Positions 24,431 to 32,477 of a stretch of DNA of 64,000 nucleotides are shown one piece after another. The stretch comes from Hirschia sp964342355. GTDB taxonomy: Bacteria; Pseudomonadota; Alphaproteobacteria; Caulobacterales; Hyphomonadaceae. The DNA is taken from positions 124,001 to 188,000 of the forward strand of contig CAYFFG010000003.1 in NCBI GenBank assembly GCA_964342355.1. The letters are read 5' to 3'. Position numbers and translations under genes: made by a program. Position 1 is the first letter of the stretch. Each line of letters starts with the position of its first letter. Under the pieces are notes generated by a model. The model had not been told where the DNA came from, searched no databases, and saw nothing but the letters and a program-made list of their open reading frames with translations.

Positions 24431-26098
24431 CTAGTCGCGAGAGAATTTCTTAAAAGCTTGAACATTCGGTTCCAAGCTTTCAACACCGAGGCGACGCTTC
24501 TTGTCCTCAAGATAAGCTGAGAAATCACCTTCAAACCATTCCACGTGACCTTTGCCCTCAAACGCGAGAATGTGCGTACACATGCGGTCCAGGAACCAAC
24601 GGTCGTGCGAGATGATGACCGCACAGCCCGGGAAATCATCTAAGCCTGCTTCCAACGCCTGCAGCGTTTCCACGTCAAGGTCGTTTGTCGGTTCGTCGAG
24701 CAGCAGAAGATTGCCGCCTTCGCGCAGCATTTTCGCCAGGTGAACACGGTTACGCTCCCCCCCTGACAAATTGCCAACCTTCTTGGACTGATCGGTCTTG
24801 CGGAAATTAAACGCCGACACATAAGCGCGCGAGGACATTTCCACGCCGCCGATATCAATAACGTCCAGTCCGTCAGATATTTCCTGCCAGACATTATTGT
24901 CATCGTTCAGACTGTCACGAGACTGGTCGATATATCCCATCTTGACGGTTTCGCCGACTTTGAATGTCCCCTCGTCCGGTACGTCCTTGCCAGTGATCAT
25001 CTTAAAGAGCGTGGTTTTCCCCGCGCCGTTCGGACCGATCACGCCGACAATACCGCCAGGCGGCAGGCGGAAGGACAGATTGCCATCAATAAGAACTTTG
25101 TCGCCAAAAGCCTTTTTGAGATTTTCAGCTTCCACCACAACATTACCCAGACGCGGCCCTGGCGGAATGCGGATCTGGGCTGTGGTGACCTTTTCCTTTT
25201 CCGCAGCAGCAGCTTTTTCCTCATAAGAGCTGATCCGCGCTTTGGACTTGGCCTGACGCGCTTTAGGGGATGCTTTAACCCACTCCAATTCCTTGGCCAG
25301 CGAGCGCTTCTTGCCAGCCTCTTCGCGGGCTTCCTGTTCCATGCGCTTGGCTTTTTGTTCCAGCCAGGAAGAGTAATTGCCCTGATATGGAATGCCCTGC
25401 CCGCGGTCGAGTTCCAGCATCCATGTCGTGATCTGGTCGAGGAAGTAACGGTCGTGCGTGACGAGGATCACACAGCCTTCAAAATTGACCAGATAGTTCT
25501 GCAGCCAGGCGACCGTTTCAGCGTCGAGGTGGTTGGTCGGTTCGTCCATCAACAGCATGTCAGGCTTGGAAAGTAGCAACGCACAGATCGCGACACGGCG
25601 TTTTTCACCACCTGACAAATTTTCAACGCCTGCGTCCTTTGGCGGACATTGCAGCGCTTCCATCGCCATTTCGATCTTGGAGTCGATGTCCCAGGCGTCG
25701 TATTGGTCAACTGTCTCCTGAAGTTCGGTCATCTCCTCCATCAATTCGTCGGAGTATTCCTCCGCCATTTTGTTGGAGACTTCATTGAACTTGTCGAACG
25801 CAATCTTTTCCGGGCAGTCGGCAATGATGTTTTCCCAGACCGTTTCACCCTTATCCAGTTGCGGTTCCTGCGGCAGGTAACCAACCTTTGTGCCTTCGGC
25901 CGCCATCGCTTCGCCCTGGAAGTCACTATCCTGGCCAGCCATGATGCGCATCAGGGTGGATTTACCGGCGCCGTTGACACCAACGACACCGATCTTGGCG
26001 TCTGGCAGGAACGACAGGTGGATGTTTTCAAACACCTTTTTGCCGCCTGGAAATGTCTTTGTGAGGCCCTGTAGCTGGTAGACGTATTTAACGGCCAT
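24431..26098 (-). CDS. ettA: EttA, energy-dependent translational throttle ABC-F ATPase
   Basis: Soluble ABC-F protein that binds the ribosomal E site and gates entry into elongation according to ATP/ADP ratio. 555 residues with two ABC domains. Walker A sequences are GVNGAGKST (near 40) and GPNGAGKTT (near 346). Two LSGGE signatures and two Walker B MDEPTNHLDAET/LDEPTNDLDVET are followed by the second Glu switch. The interdomain linker (about 240-300) is charged and helical, as in EttA. Length and the start MAVKYVYQLQGLTKTFPGGK match the E. coli protein family. Single gene with its own terminator. Confidence 0.97.
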   Translation of the reverse strand: MAVKYVYQLQGLTKTFPGGKKVFENIHLSFLPDAKIGVVGVNGAGKSTLMRIMAGQDSDFQGEAMAAEGTKVGYLPQEPQLDKGETVWENIIADCPEKIAFDKFNEVSNKMAEEYSDELMEEMTELQETVDQYDAWDIDSKIEMAMEALQCPPKDAGVENLSGGEKRRVAICALLLSKPDMLLMDEPTNHLDAETVAWLQNYLVNFEGCVILVTHDRYFLDQITTWMLELDRGQGIPYQGNYSSWLEQKAKRMEQEAREEAGKKRSLAKELEWVKASPKARQAKSKARISSYEEKAAAAEKEKVTTAQIRIPPGPRLGNVVVEAENLKKAFGDKVLIDGNLSFRLPPGGIVGVIGPNGAGKTTLFKMITGKDVPDEGTFKVGETVKMGYIDQSRDSLNDDNNVWQEISDGLDVIDIGGVEMSSRAYVSAFNFRKTDQSKKVGNLSGGERNRVHLAKMLREGGNLLLLDEPTNDLDVETLQALEAGLDDFPGCAVIISHDRWFLDRMCTHILAFEGKGHVEWFEGDFSAYLEDKKRRLGVESLEPNVQAFKKFSRD

Positions 26099-26537
26099 AA
26101 GCGCGCTGATCCCTTGGTTAAAATATTCTGAATCTAAGGCCCGAAGTCATGACGGAAACGGGCCCCTCAAGCAAGGGGACATATGGAAATGAAAAGCTGT
26201 CCGGCCATCGGCTCTAAATGAAAATGTCGCGGCGGATCAAACTGAATGAAATGTCCAGCCAACAGCCATCTGCTGGAAATTAGCGCATGCAGACACAAAA
26301 ATAAGACACGCACCGCACATCGAAGTTTTCCAAAGCAATGACATAGTCCACAATTCCCGTTTAGGTCAGCTTGATCAATCAACAATCAATGCCACCACTT
26401 TAAGGTGTTTATTTCAAGTTCCCAGAAAAACCGATGTTTTATATACCTTGGGCGCAAACAATTATTGCCAGTAGAATATTGACTCTTACCCGCAACACGT
26501 TTTGATTGAAATTAACTATTCATTAGGGTTGGGGCTG
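26099..26537. other. Divergent intergenic region, ettA / lipoprotein pair
   Basis: About 440 bp between divergent genes. It should hold both promoters. A small hairpin CCCCT/AGGGG is at 26163-26178. The short minus-strand ORF near 26167-26385 has no protein character that I recognise. No operator-like symmetry stands out. Confidence 0.5.
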
Positions 26538-27998
26538 ATGATGGCGAATTACGTTAAATACCTGTGCGCTTTTTTAAGCGCAATTATGCTGGCGTCATGT
26601 TCCAGCTTTCCGGCTTTATTTTCAGAAGACGACGCATTCATCGTCAATACTCCTGAATACGCTGATAACCGCGTTTTTTACCTTTATGACCCTTGCATAC
26701 TCAAGGACACGAACAATCCTTCTGAATACGAGAATTGCGACACAAATAAGGGTTTGCCGAGCCCGCTAGTCGAATTGCAACCAGGATATGCCCCAACACA
26801 GCATTCAGGATACGCCGTTCATCATGGCAAACCTCTTACTATTGTCGTAAGCAGCGCCAGCTTGCCGCCTAGCACGCGATCAACAACAATGGATATCGCA
26901 CTGATTGTCGATGTTGGGACTGCAAACGACGGTTCACGCCAGCAATACGCAGTTTGGTATCAGCGCGGCGTTACGCCGGATCAATTGTTGAACTTTTCAA
27001 ATATCATATTGCACTTCGAACCTGAGTGGGATTCACGTGTCGCCCCGTTGTTCCGGATCCGGCTGATAGACGTTACGACTGAACGTAATCTTGAAACCAT
27101 TCAAGCGCTCAACCGGGTCAAGGAGTGGTCCAGTGTCGCCTTGCTTGCAGCGCCTAATCCAGCAACTGTTCCAACACTGAATACAGCAGCAAACGCCGCT
27201 AAACTTGTTGTCGCAAACAACGAGAACCAACCCTTGCTGGATTACACGGTTCAGTTTTATTCCGACGAACAGGCGAATGCGGCACCCGGGTCAACGCTGA
27301 CCAGAATTCGTCGCGGATCTTTCTTCTTGTTCGGACGCAAAACCATGGGTGAAGGCAGACAAGCACGAGACGTGTTTGGCGGCAAATTTCAATTCGATCG
27401 CGGCAGTGACACTTTGTTTTGGCAGCAAAAAACAGGAACGAACACTTATTCGCAACAGCTTGAAATCTTCCCGTCTCCTTACATTAAAATGTCAGTGCTT
27501 GATGCAGATGTGGTTGTCCCTTCAATCGTTGCGGACAGAAGCATTGCAATCACAAACCGCCTGACGAATGCAGCTAACAAAATATCCGAACAAGATGAGG
27601 CAGCCGTCGAAGATCTGGCGTGCGACCTTAAGGCGCTTCGCGTGGTCAATTCCGTCCTCGGTCCTAAAAGTGTGGCTGGCGTTGATGAGCTTCTAAGAGA
27701 AATCGAAAGAACAAAGGGTTCCGATTCATCGGGAACATGTATTAGCCGACAAAGAGCAACCTGGCTCAGAACGCTGACTAAAATTTCCGGATGCAGCATC
27801 TCCTCCCCAGAAGAAGCACTCCAATGGAGACAAGCCAACTGGACGGCGTCAGAAAACCGCAGCTTCAAATCCGACGCATTACAATTATCCAACTATGGCC
27901 AAGGGTGTTTAGACATTGAAGTTGAACAGGAAGAACAGGAGGAGCCCCCTGCTTCTGATGCGAGTGACGACGGCGAAACAACCGATACGGAAGAATAA
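26538..27998 (+). CDS. Large predicted lipoprotein of unknown function
   Basis: 486 residues from ATG 26538 (a second ATG follows directly; an upstream in-frame start at 26502 would displace the signal). The lipoprotein signal is clear: hydrophobic KYLCAFLSAIML then lipobox LASC with Cys near residue 21. The mature part has alternating strand-like segments (about 95-330) and a helical, Cys-containing region (about 355-455). It ends in an extremely acidic tail of Glu/Asp/Ser/Pro after residue 460. No family recognised. It is followed 12 nt later by a second lipoprotein gene, so the two probably work together on the envelope. The segment seems AT-richer than its surroundings, consistent with accessory DNA. 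Confidence 0.75.
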   Translation: MMANYVKYLCAFLSAIMLASCSSFPALFSEDDAFIVNTPEYADNRVFYLYDPCILKDTNNPSEYENCDTNKGLPSPLVELQPGYAPTQHSGYAVHHGKPLTIVVSSASLPPSTRSTTMDIALIVDVGTANDGSRQQYAVWYQRGVTPDQLLNFSNIILHFEPEWDSRVAPLFRIRLIDVTTERNLETIQALNRVKEWSSVALLAAPNPATVPTLNTAANAAKLVVANNENQPLLDYTVQFYSDEQANAAPGSTLTRIRRGSFFLFGRKTMGEGRQARDVFGGKFQFDRGSDTLFWQQKTGTNTYSQQLEIFPSPYIKMSVLDADVVVPSIVADRSIAITNRLTNAANKISEQDEAAVEDLACDLKALRVVNSVLGPKSVAGVDELLREIERTKGSDSSGTCISRQRATWLRTLTKISGCSISSPEEALQWRQANWTASENRSFKSDALQLSNYGQGCLDIEVEQEEQEEPPASDASDDGETTDTEE

Positions 27999-28010
27999 AG
28001 GACACTCATT

Positions 28011-28535
28011 ATGCTGATCAGATTGTGTGTTCTTGTTTTCACATCAACCCTTTTCCTCACGTCGTGCTCAACGACTGCGATGTCCATTATGTCTTCATCA
28101 AATTCTCAGGAACGTTTTTCGGCATACACAGACAACAACAATATTGTTTTTTCTGTCAGGCCAACGTCAATCAGCACGCCCTTGTCCGGACCGTTGTTTG
28201 AACTACAGGATTACTTAGACGATCTTAAAGCAGAACTTCCTGCTGATCTGGCCTTTAAAATAGAATTTAAGGACAATGGTCAGTGGCTGAAAATAGATTA
28301 TAAATCGAGGTATGATTTCCATCCTGGATCAGCCGTTACCCTCTATTGTCAAGCCGTTGATCGTATGCCCGGCGCACGAGAATACGGTATCGATTTTGTC
28401 GTTCGCCACGCCTTTATTGATGGTGACCTCTTACCCGGCATACAATTTGAAGCGCATTGGGCTCAGTTGTCAGACTGGCTAAAAAAAGCTCACGAGACAG
28501 TCGGCGCCTCTGATTTCAGGCTGACCATCAACTGA
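28011..28535 (+). CDS. Second lipoprotein of the pair, unknown function
   Basis: 174 residues with a lipoprotein signal (LCVLVFTSTLFLTSC, lipobox LTSC, Cys near residue 19). The mature domain of about 150 residues mixes helix (LQDYLDDLKAELPADLAFKIEF) and strand (WLKIDYKSRYDF, YGIDFVVRHAFI) and ends in a helix plus DFRLTIN. No family recognised. AAAGGACA lies before the ATG and the gap to the upstream gene is only 12 nt, so it is co-transcribed with the 486-residue lipoprotein. Confidence 0.72.
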   Translation: MLIRLCVLVFTSTLFLTSCSTTAMSIMSSSNSQERFSAYTDNNNIVFSVRPTSISTPLSGPLFELQDYLDDLKAELPADLAFKIEFKDNGQWLKIDYKSRYDFHPGSAVTLYCQAVDRMPGAREYGIDFVVRHAFIDGDLLPGIQFEAHWAQLSDWLKKAHETVGASDFRLTIN

Positions 28536-28550
28536 CACAATACAAAAAAC

Positions 28551-28573
28551 GCCGCCCTCGTTTAAAGGGCGGC
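28551..28573 (-). terminator. Terminator between convergent lipoprotein and esterase genes
   Basis: GCCGCCCT/AGGGCGGC, a perfect 8-bp GC stem with a 7-nt loop. The T-tract GTTTTTTG follows on the minus strand, so it chiefly serves the esterase gene; it may also block the converging transcript. Confidence 0.8.
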
Positions 28574-28597
28574 GCACTTAAGAGGTGTCAGCCAAAT

Positions 28598-30106
28598 TTA
28601 CTCAGTCGCAGATTTGGGCGCGACGTAGGACGCTTCAAGACCCGTCTTCACTTCCATCGGCGAACCAATGTCGAGATAGGTGTTGTTCTCTGCTGTGTAG
28701 ACTGGCCATTCAACCAAGCCCTCAACAGAAGGATTGCTGGTTTTTGCAAACTGAGCCCAGATGGTTGCGGACTCTTCCGCTACGCGTAGATCCTCATCGT
28801 CGTGTTCAGGCACATGCGCTTTACATCCGCCACGACCGGCCAGGAATTGTGTCGTGCGCGACTTCAGTCCTTCAGGCACAGCGCCAAACACATATGTCAG
28901 TTCCAAACCGTGAAAAGCCACGCATCCTTCTTCACTGCGCCACCCCTTTGGCAAGTGCGTGAAGTTATAGACATAAGTCTCAGGCACGTTTTTAGAGTGA
29001 GCCTTGGCCATTTCCGGCACGGACACTTCCAAAAGCCCCTTTTCACCTTCGTTGGCGCCAACAATCAGAGGCACTTTGTGCTGTTCGCCATTTTCGAAAA
29101 TCTCGCTGACCGGTTTCGGAATAACGTGACCATCAACCACAACATTGGCGCGGAAACCTGCGTCAGATCCTGCCTGTATCACTTCTTGCCAGGGCTTGGC
29201 GCGCAGGGCCGCCAACACATCTTCTTCGCCTTCCACACCCAGTTTCGCAGCGATTTCTTCGCCTTTGGCTTCAGCGTCAGCAAGCATGGTGATCCGACGC
29301 GGAGACACAAGCGCTGACCCACTCTGCACGATCGCTTTGTCGAACAATCCTTCCGCCAGCGGGGTCGCCATTTGTGAAATGGTTTTCGTGCCACCGCCAG
29401 ACTCACCAAAGATCGTCACATTGTCCGGGTCGCCGCCAAAAGCGGAAATGTTCGCCTGCACCCAATCAAGCGACGCTTTAAGGTCCAGCGTGCCATAGTT
29501 ACCTGAGCCGGTTCCGGATTCTGCTGATAATGCCGGGTGCGCCATATAGCCAATCGGTCCAAGACGGCTGTTCACTGTCACGAGAACGACGCCTTTGTTT
29601 GGCAACATCGGGTGGTTGTAAGTGGTGGAGTTACCTGTGCCAGACGTCAGTCCGCCACCGTGAAAGAACACCATGACCGGGCGCTTCTCTTCAGCTGTCG
29701 CCGCAGCCGTCACCACGTTCAGACGCAAACAGTCTTCGCTGATTGGGCCGCCAGCGCCCATGCTGCTTTCACCCTGTGGACACCGGTCAGGCCAGACAGT
29801 GCCATCCAGCTCCCCTTCCCATGCTTGCGGCGGTTGCGGCGCTTTCCAGCGCAGATCACCAACAGGCGCAGCCGCATATGGAATGCCTTTATAGATATAA
29901 GCGGTCACGCCATTGTCGGTGACCGTTTCGCCGCGCACGGCGCCAAGTGTTGTTTGAACAACCTCGCCAATTGATGCAACAGCCTCTTCAGCCGCGTCAG
30001 CTGTGGCTTCGACCGCTGGGCCTGAAGCTTCTGCGCCTTCATCTTCTGGCTGACATGCCACCAACGCCAAAATCGCCCCAAAAACAGGGTAAGTCGCCTT
30101 GTTCAT
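28598..30106 (-). CDS. Carboxylesterase type B (para-nitrobenzyl esterase-like), predicted lipoprotein
   Basis: 502 residues. A lipoprotein signal with Cys18 (lipobox LVAC) is followed by an Ala/Glu-rich linker (20-50) and an alpha/beta-hydrolase of the type B carboxylesterase family. The oxyanion motif FFHGGGLTSG is at 148-157. The nucleophile is S236 in GESGGG, the acid is E353 in GANEGEKG, and the likely His is H399 in FHGLELTYVFG. The DCLRLNV signature with its Cys is at about 125-131. It hydrolyses carboxylic esters at the cell surface or in the periplasm; no natural substrate can be given. The ribosome site AGGAGG is ideal, and a terminator follows. Confidence 0.93.
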   Translation of the reverse strand: MNKATYPVFGAILALVACQPEDEGAEASGPAVEATADAAEEAVASIGEVVQTTLGAVRGETVTDNGVTAYIYKGIPYAAAPVGDLRWKAPQPPQAWEGELDGTVWPDRCPQGESSMGAGGPISEDCLRLNVVTAAATAEEKRPVMVFFHGGGLTSGTGNSTTYNHPMLPNKGVVLVTVNSRLGPIGYMAHPALSAESGTGSGNYGTLDLKASLDWVQANISAFGGDPDNVTIFGESGGGTKTISQMATPLAEGLFDKAIVQSGSALVSPRRITMLADAEAKGEEIAAKLGVEGEEDVLAALRAKPWQEVIQAGSDAGFRANVVVDGHVIPKPVSEIFENGEQHKVPLIVGANEGEKGLLEVSVPEMAKAHSKNVPETYVYNFTHLPKGWRSEEGCVAFHGLELTYVFGAVPEGLKSRTTQFLAGRGGCKAHVPEHDDEDLRVAEESATIWAQFAKTSNPSVEGLVEWPVYTAENNTYLDIGSPMEVKTGLEASYVAPKSATE

Positions 30107-30283
30107 AATTTCCTCCTAAGCAGTCATGCTTGTTTGTTTTATAGACTGTGAGAGGAACCTATATCTAACCTGAACGAAACACCAGCCCATGATTGAACAG
30201 CAATTTTGTCATAAAACCAGGCGCATAAATTCACACAGAACAGCGCATTTTATTGCTACTCAACCAGTCGTTTTCGCGGTATA

Positions 30284-30299
30284 GTTAACGTGGGTTAAC
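30284..30299. promoter_or_regulatory. GTTAAC direct repeat upstream of the TIR cassette
   Basis: Two GTTAAC hexamers, at 30284-30289 and 30294-30299, start 10 bp apart, and the second ends 16 nt before the first gene's ATG. Each is also its own inverted repeat. A regulator site or part of the promoter is possible. It resembles, but does not match, the CtrA TTAA-N7-TTAA spacing (here N6). Confidence 0.35.
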
Positions 30300-30315
30300 G
30301 ACTTTGGGGACAGTC

Positions 30316-31095
30316 ATGCCGCTGCCATTATTAGGACTTCTCGCCATACCCGCCGTAAAAGCAGGTCTTGCACTTGCTGGCATAGCCACAGCAGGCGGCC
30401 TCGCCACATCCAAATACGCCGAGCACAAGTCCGGCAAACAGGAAGATGAAGCTAGCGACCTTTTGAAAAAGATCGGCCAGCTCGACAATGACTTTGCCGC
30501 GCGCATCCAGCCAGTCATGGAAAAATGCCTTGAACTGGCCGCCAATGCGATTTTGGAAGCTGATGCGATCGCAAAATCCGCCGGCATAAACCCAAAACGG
30601 CGCTACGATATCGTCGACCCGGATGTCGATCTTTTGCCGCCAGACGTCAAAGGCGCGCTAGACCGTATCGACAATGCAAAATTTACCGCAATTGGCAGCG
30701 AAGTGCGGTTTGCAGAAGATAGTGACGTCGCCAAAGCCTGGCGAAATGTCTCTCCCGGCCACATTCACGCGCTGACGAAACTTCCAGCCCAATATGGCCA
30801 TTTAGCAATTGTCGCTTTTGCTGGCACGACAGTTTATGATGCCGGCAAAAAGCTCCTTAACGTCCGCGAGAATGAGAAAAAGCTGAATATCCTGCGCGCA
30901 GAATACAGAGAAAGAGAAGAAAAGTATGACACCGGCATGAAGGCAGCCGAGGCCGAGCTGCCGATTCTGGAATCCTCTTCCCGCGTCGTTCTCAATCACA
31001 TGGCGTTTCTGGCCAAGCAGAAAAAGACATCCCAGCGCAACAAACAGCTAAAAGTCATGCTGATGAATATCAAAGCGCTCTCCCCGACAATTTAA
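30316..31095 (+). CDS. TIR-cassette gene 1: predicted membrane-associated helical protein, unknown family
   Basis: 259 residues from ATG 30316 (GGGGA upstream). A Gly/Ala/Leu-rich hydrophobic N-terminus (about 1-32, PLLGLLAIPAVKAGLALAG) is followed by long charged helices (about 45-85). A middle region with DPDVDLLPPDV follows, then a second hydrophobic stretch (about 160-178, LAIVAFAGTTVYDAG) and a Lys/Glu-rich coiled coil (about 183-250). The hydrophobic parts suggest membrane attachment with two helical arms. I recognise no domain. It is the first gene of a three-gene set ending in a TIR protein; the gap to the next gene is 10 nt. Confidence 0.7.
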   Translation: MPLPLLGLLAIPAVKAGLALAGIATAGGLATSKYAEHKSGKQEDEASDLLKKIGQLDNDFAARIQPVMEKCLELAANAILEADAIAKSAGINPKRRYDIVDPDVDLLPPDVKGALDRIDNAKFTAIGSEVRFAEDSDVAKAWRNVSPGHIHALTKLPAQYGHLAIVAFAGTTVYDAGKKLLNVRENEKKLNILRAEYREREEKYDTGMKAAEAELPILESSSRVVLNHMAFLAKQKKTSQRNKQLKVMLMNIKALSPTI

Positions 31096-31105
31096 GGCCG
31101 CTACC

Positions 31106-31465
31106 ATGAATAATATGCGTGACATTCAACAAGCTGGTCAATTTCTCGCCAGCTCGGACGCAGGCCTTTCAATGCTGGTTGGAAGCCTGCAAGAACACTT
31201 TCGTGAAATGAAAATCCTTGAAGCTCAGCTACAACAAAGCCTGAAGGACATCGAATTAGCCTATGCGGAATTTCGCAAAGGCATGGATGACGAAATCGAC
31301 GCATACAACAAGCAACTTTCAATCGTTCAGAACATTGTAGAAATCGCGCATGCGACAGGCTCTGAAGCATTATGCGAACGCGCCAGCATTCAGTTGACGG
31401 AACTCATTCAAAACCGCCCGCGTCCGATGCAGGAAGCTTATAAATTTGCCAACCGCAATAAATAG
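31106..31465 (+). CDS. TIR-cassette gene 2: short coiled-coil protein, unknown family
   Basis: 119 residues, almost entirely predicted helix, with heptad-like spacing of hydrophobics in LVGSLQEHFREMKILEAQL and on to about residue 85. No membrane segment, signal peptide or recognised domain. It starts 10 nt after gene 1 and ends 29 nt before the TIR gene, so co-expression is very likely. It may be an adaptor or oligomerisation partner for either neighbour, which is an inference from size and context only. Confidence 0.65.
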   Translation: MNNMRDIQQAGQFLASSDAGLSMLVGSLQEHFREMKILEAQLQQSLKDIELAYAEFRKGMDDEIDAYNKQLSIVQNIVEIAHATGSEALCERASIQLTELIQNRPRPMQEAYKFANRNK

Positions 31466-31494
31466 CTTCAAAGCAGAGGTCGTCTCTTTCTTAG

Positions 31495-32256
31495 ATGTTT
31501 AAACTGTTTTCCCGCCTTTCCAGCAAAGCGCGCCCCTCTTCTCAAGACGCAACGCCGTCAGCGACAATCGACACATCTTTAGATGTGTTTGTCTCTTATA
31601 AGTCAGAGGAAAAAGGCCTTGCCGGACTACTGGTCGCGCAGTTGGAAATCCTGGGGTTTTCGGTCTGGTGGGATGGAAAGCTCGCCCCCGGAGACGCCTA
31701 CCAACGCACCATCAACGAAAACCTTGCCCGCGCAAAATCTGTTATTGTTATCTGGTCTTCGGCTTCCATCGAAAGTGACTGGGTGCGATCAGAAGCTGAA
31801 CATGCGCGCGAACGAAATGTCATTGTTCCCATTCGTACGGACGAAGCAAATATCTGGCCGCCGTTCAACACGCTTCACACGCTCGATTTTTGCAAATGGA
31901 ACGGTGATTATGGCCACGCCGGATTTCAGGATCTTGTCGCCCATATCCGCAAGAATGCAGGACTGCCACCACTGACAAAATTAGCAAAGCCGGCTCCAAC
32001 GCCTGGCGACATTATTATCAGCCGCAGCGCCCATTTGGTTCACAAGATAAAAGCAAAAGATTCAACCGGCGAATGGGCTTACTATTTTGTCCATGTCCTG
32101 CCTCATAATGAAGATGCATTTTTAGAACAGCTTGACCAGAAAGATGGCATTATCGACTTAGAAGATTATGGCGTCGTCATCGCCAGCAATTACGGCGAAA
32201 CCCCGAGCCCCGAAGTAAAAGCCTTCCTCAAGACCCGCTATGATTTTTCGATTTAG
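31495..32256 (+). CDS. TIR-cassette gene 3: TIR-domain protein with novel C-terminal domain
   Basis: 253 residues. The TIR domain spans about 27-155: strand DVFVSYKSEE (box 1), the BB-loop region LGFSVWWDGKLAPGD, VIVIWSSASIESDWV, and the likely NADase Glu E100 in WVRSE, four residues after Trp as in SARM1 and plant TIRs. A Pro-rich linker (158-171) leads to a C-terminal domain (172-253) containing GEWAYYFVHVLP and IDLEDYGVVIASNYGE. Bacterial TIR proteins commonly cleave NAD+ or make signalling nucleotides in phage defence or act as secreted effectors. No signal peptide is present, so an intracellular role is likely. No cyclase, nuclease, SIR2 or other known defence partner is adjacent. Confidence 0.88.
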   Translation: MFKLFSRLSSKARPSSQDATPSATIDTSLDVFVSYKSEEKGLAGLLVAQLEILGFSVWWDGKLAPGDAYQRTINENLARAKSVIVIWSSASIESDWVRSEAEHARERNVIVPIRTDEANIWPPFNTLHTLDFCKWNGDYGHAGFQDLVAHIRKNAGLPPLTKLAKPAPTPGDIIISRSAHLVHKIKAKDSTGEWAYYFVHVLPHNEDAFLEQLDQKDGIIDLEDYGVVIASNYGETPSPEVKAFLKTRYDFSI

Positions 32257-32477
32257 CCGATGACGTCACACGGACTGATTAAAGAAATCAGCGAATACTA
32301 GGATTCCGCCCTGTGCGAGCGAATCCTTGGACCTTTTCCATACGCCCATTCGAAAAATTAGATCCGCCTACGGAGTTGTTTCACGCGGCGTTAACCATGG
32401 AATTCATATATTTGTCACAATCAGACGTCGAGGGGGCGTGTCAGTACAAGGCTAGTAAAGAGCAGATACAAACAACC

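Noticed and set aside
32313..32477. Upstream GTG extension of PPK2
   Set aside because: The extra 55 residues are not family-like and the GTG lacks a ribosome site; the shorter start gives the usual PPK2 length.
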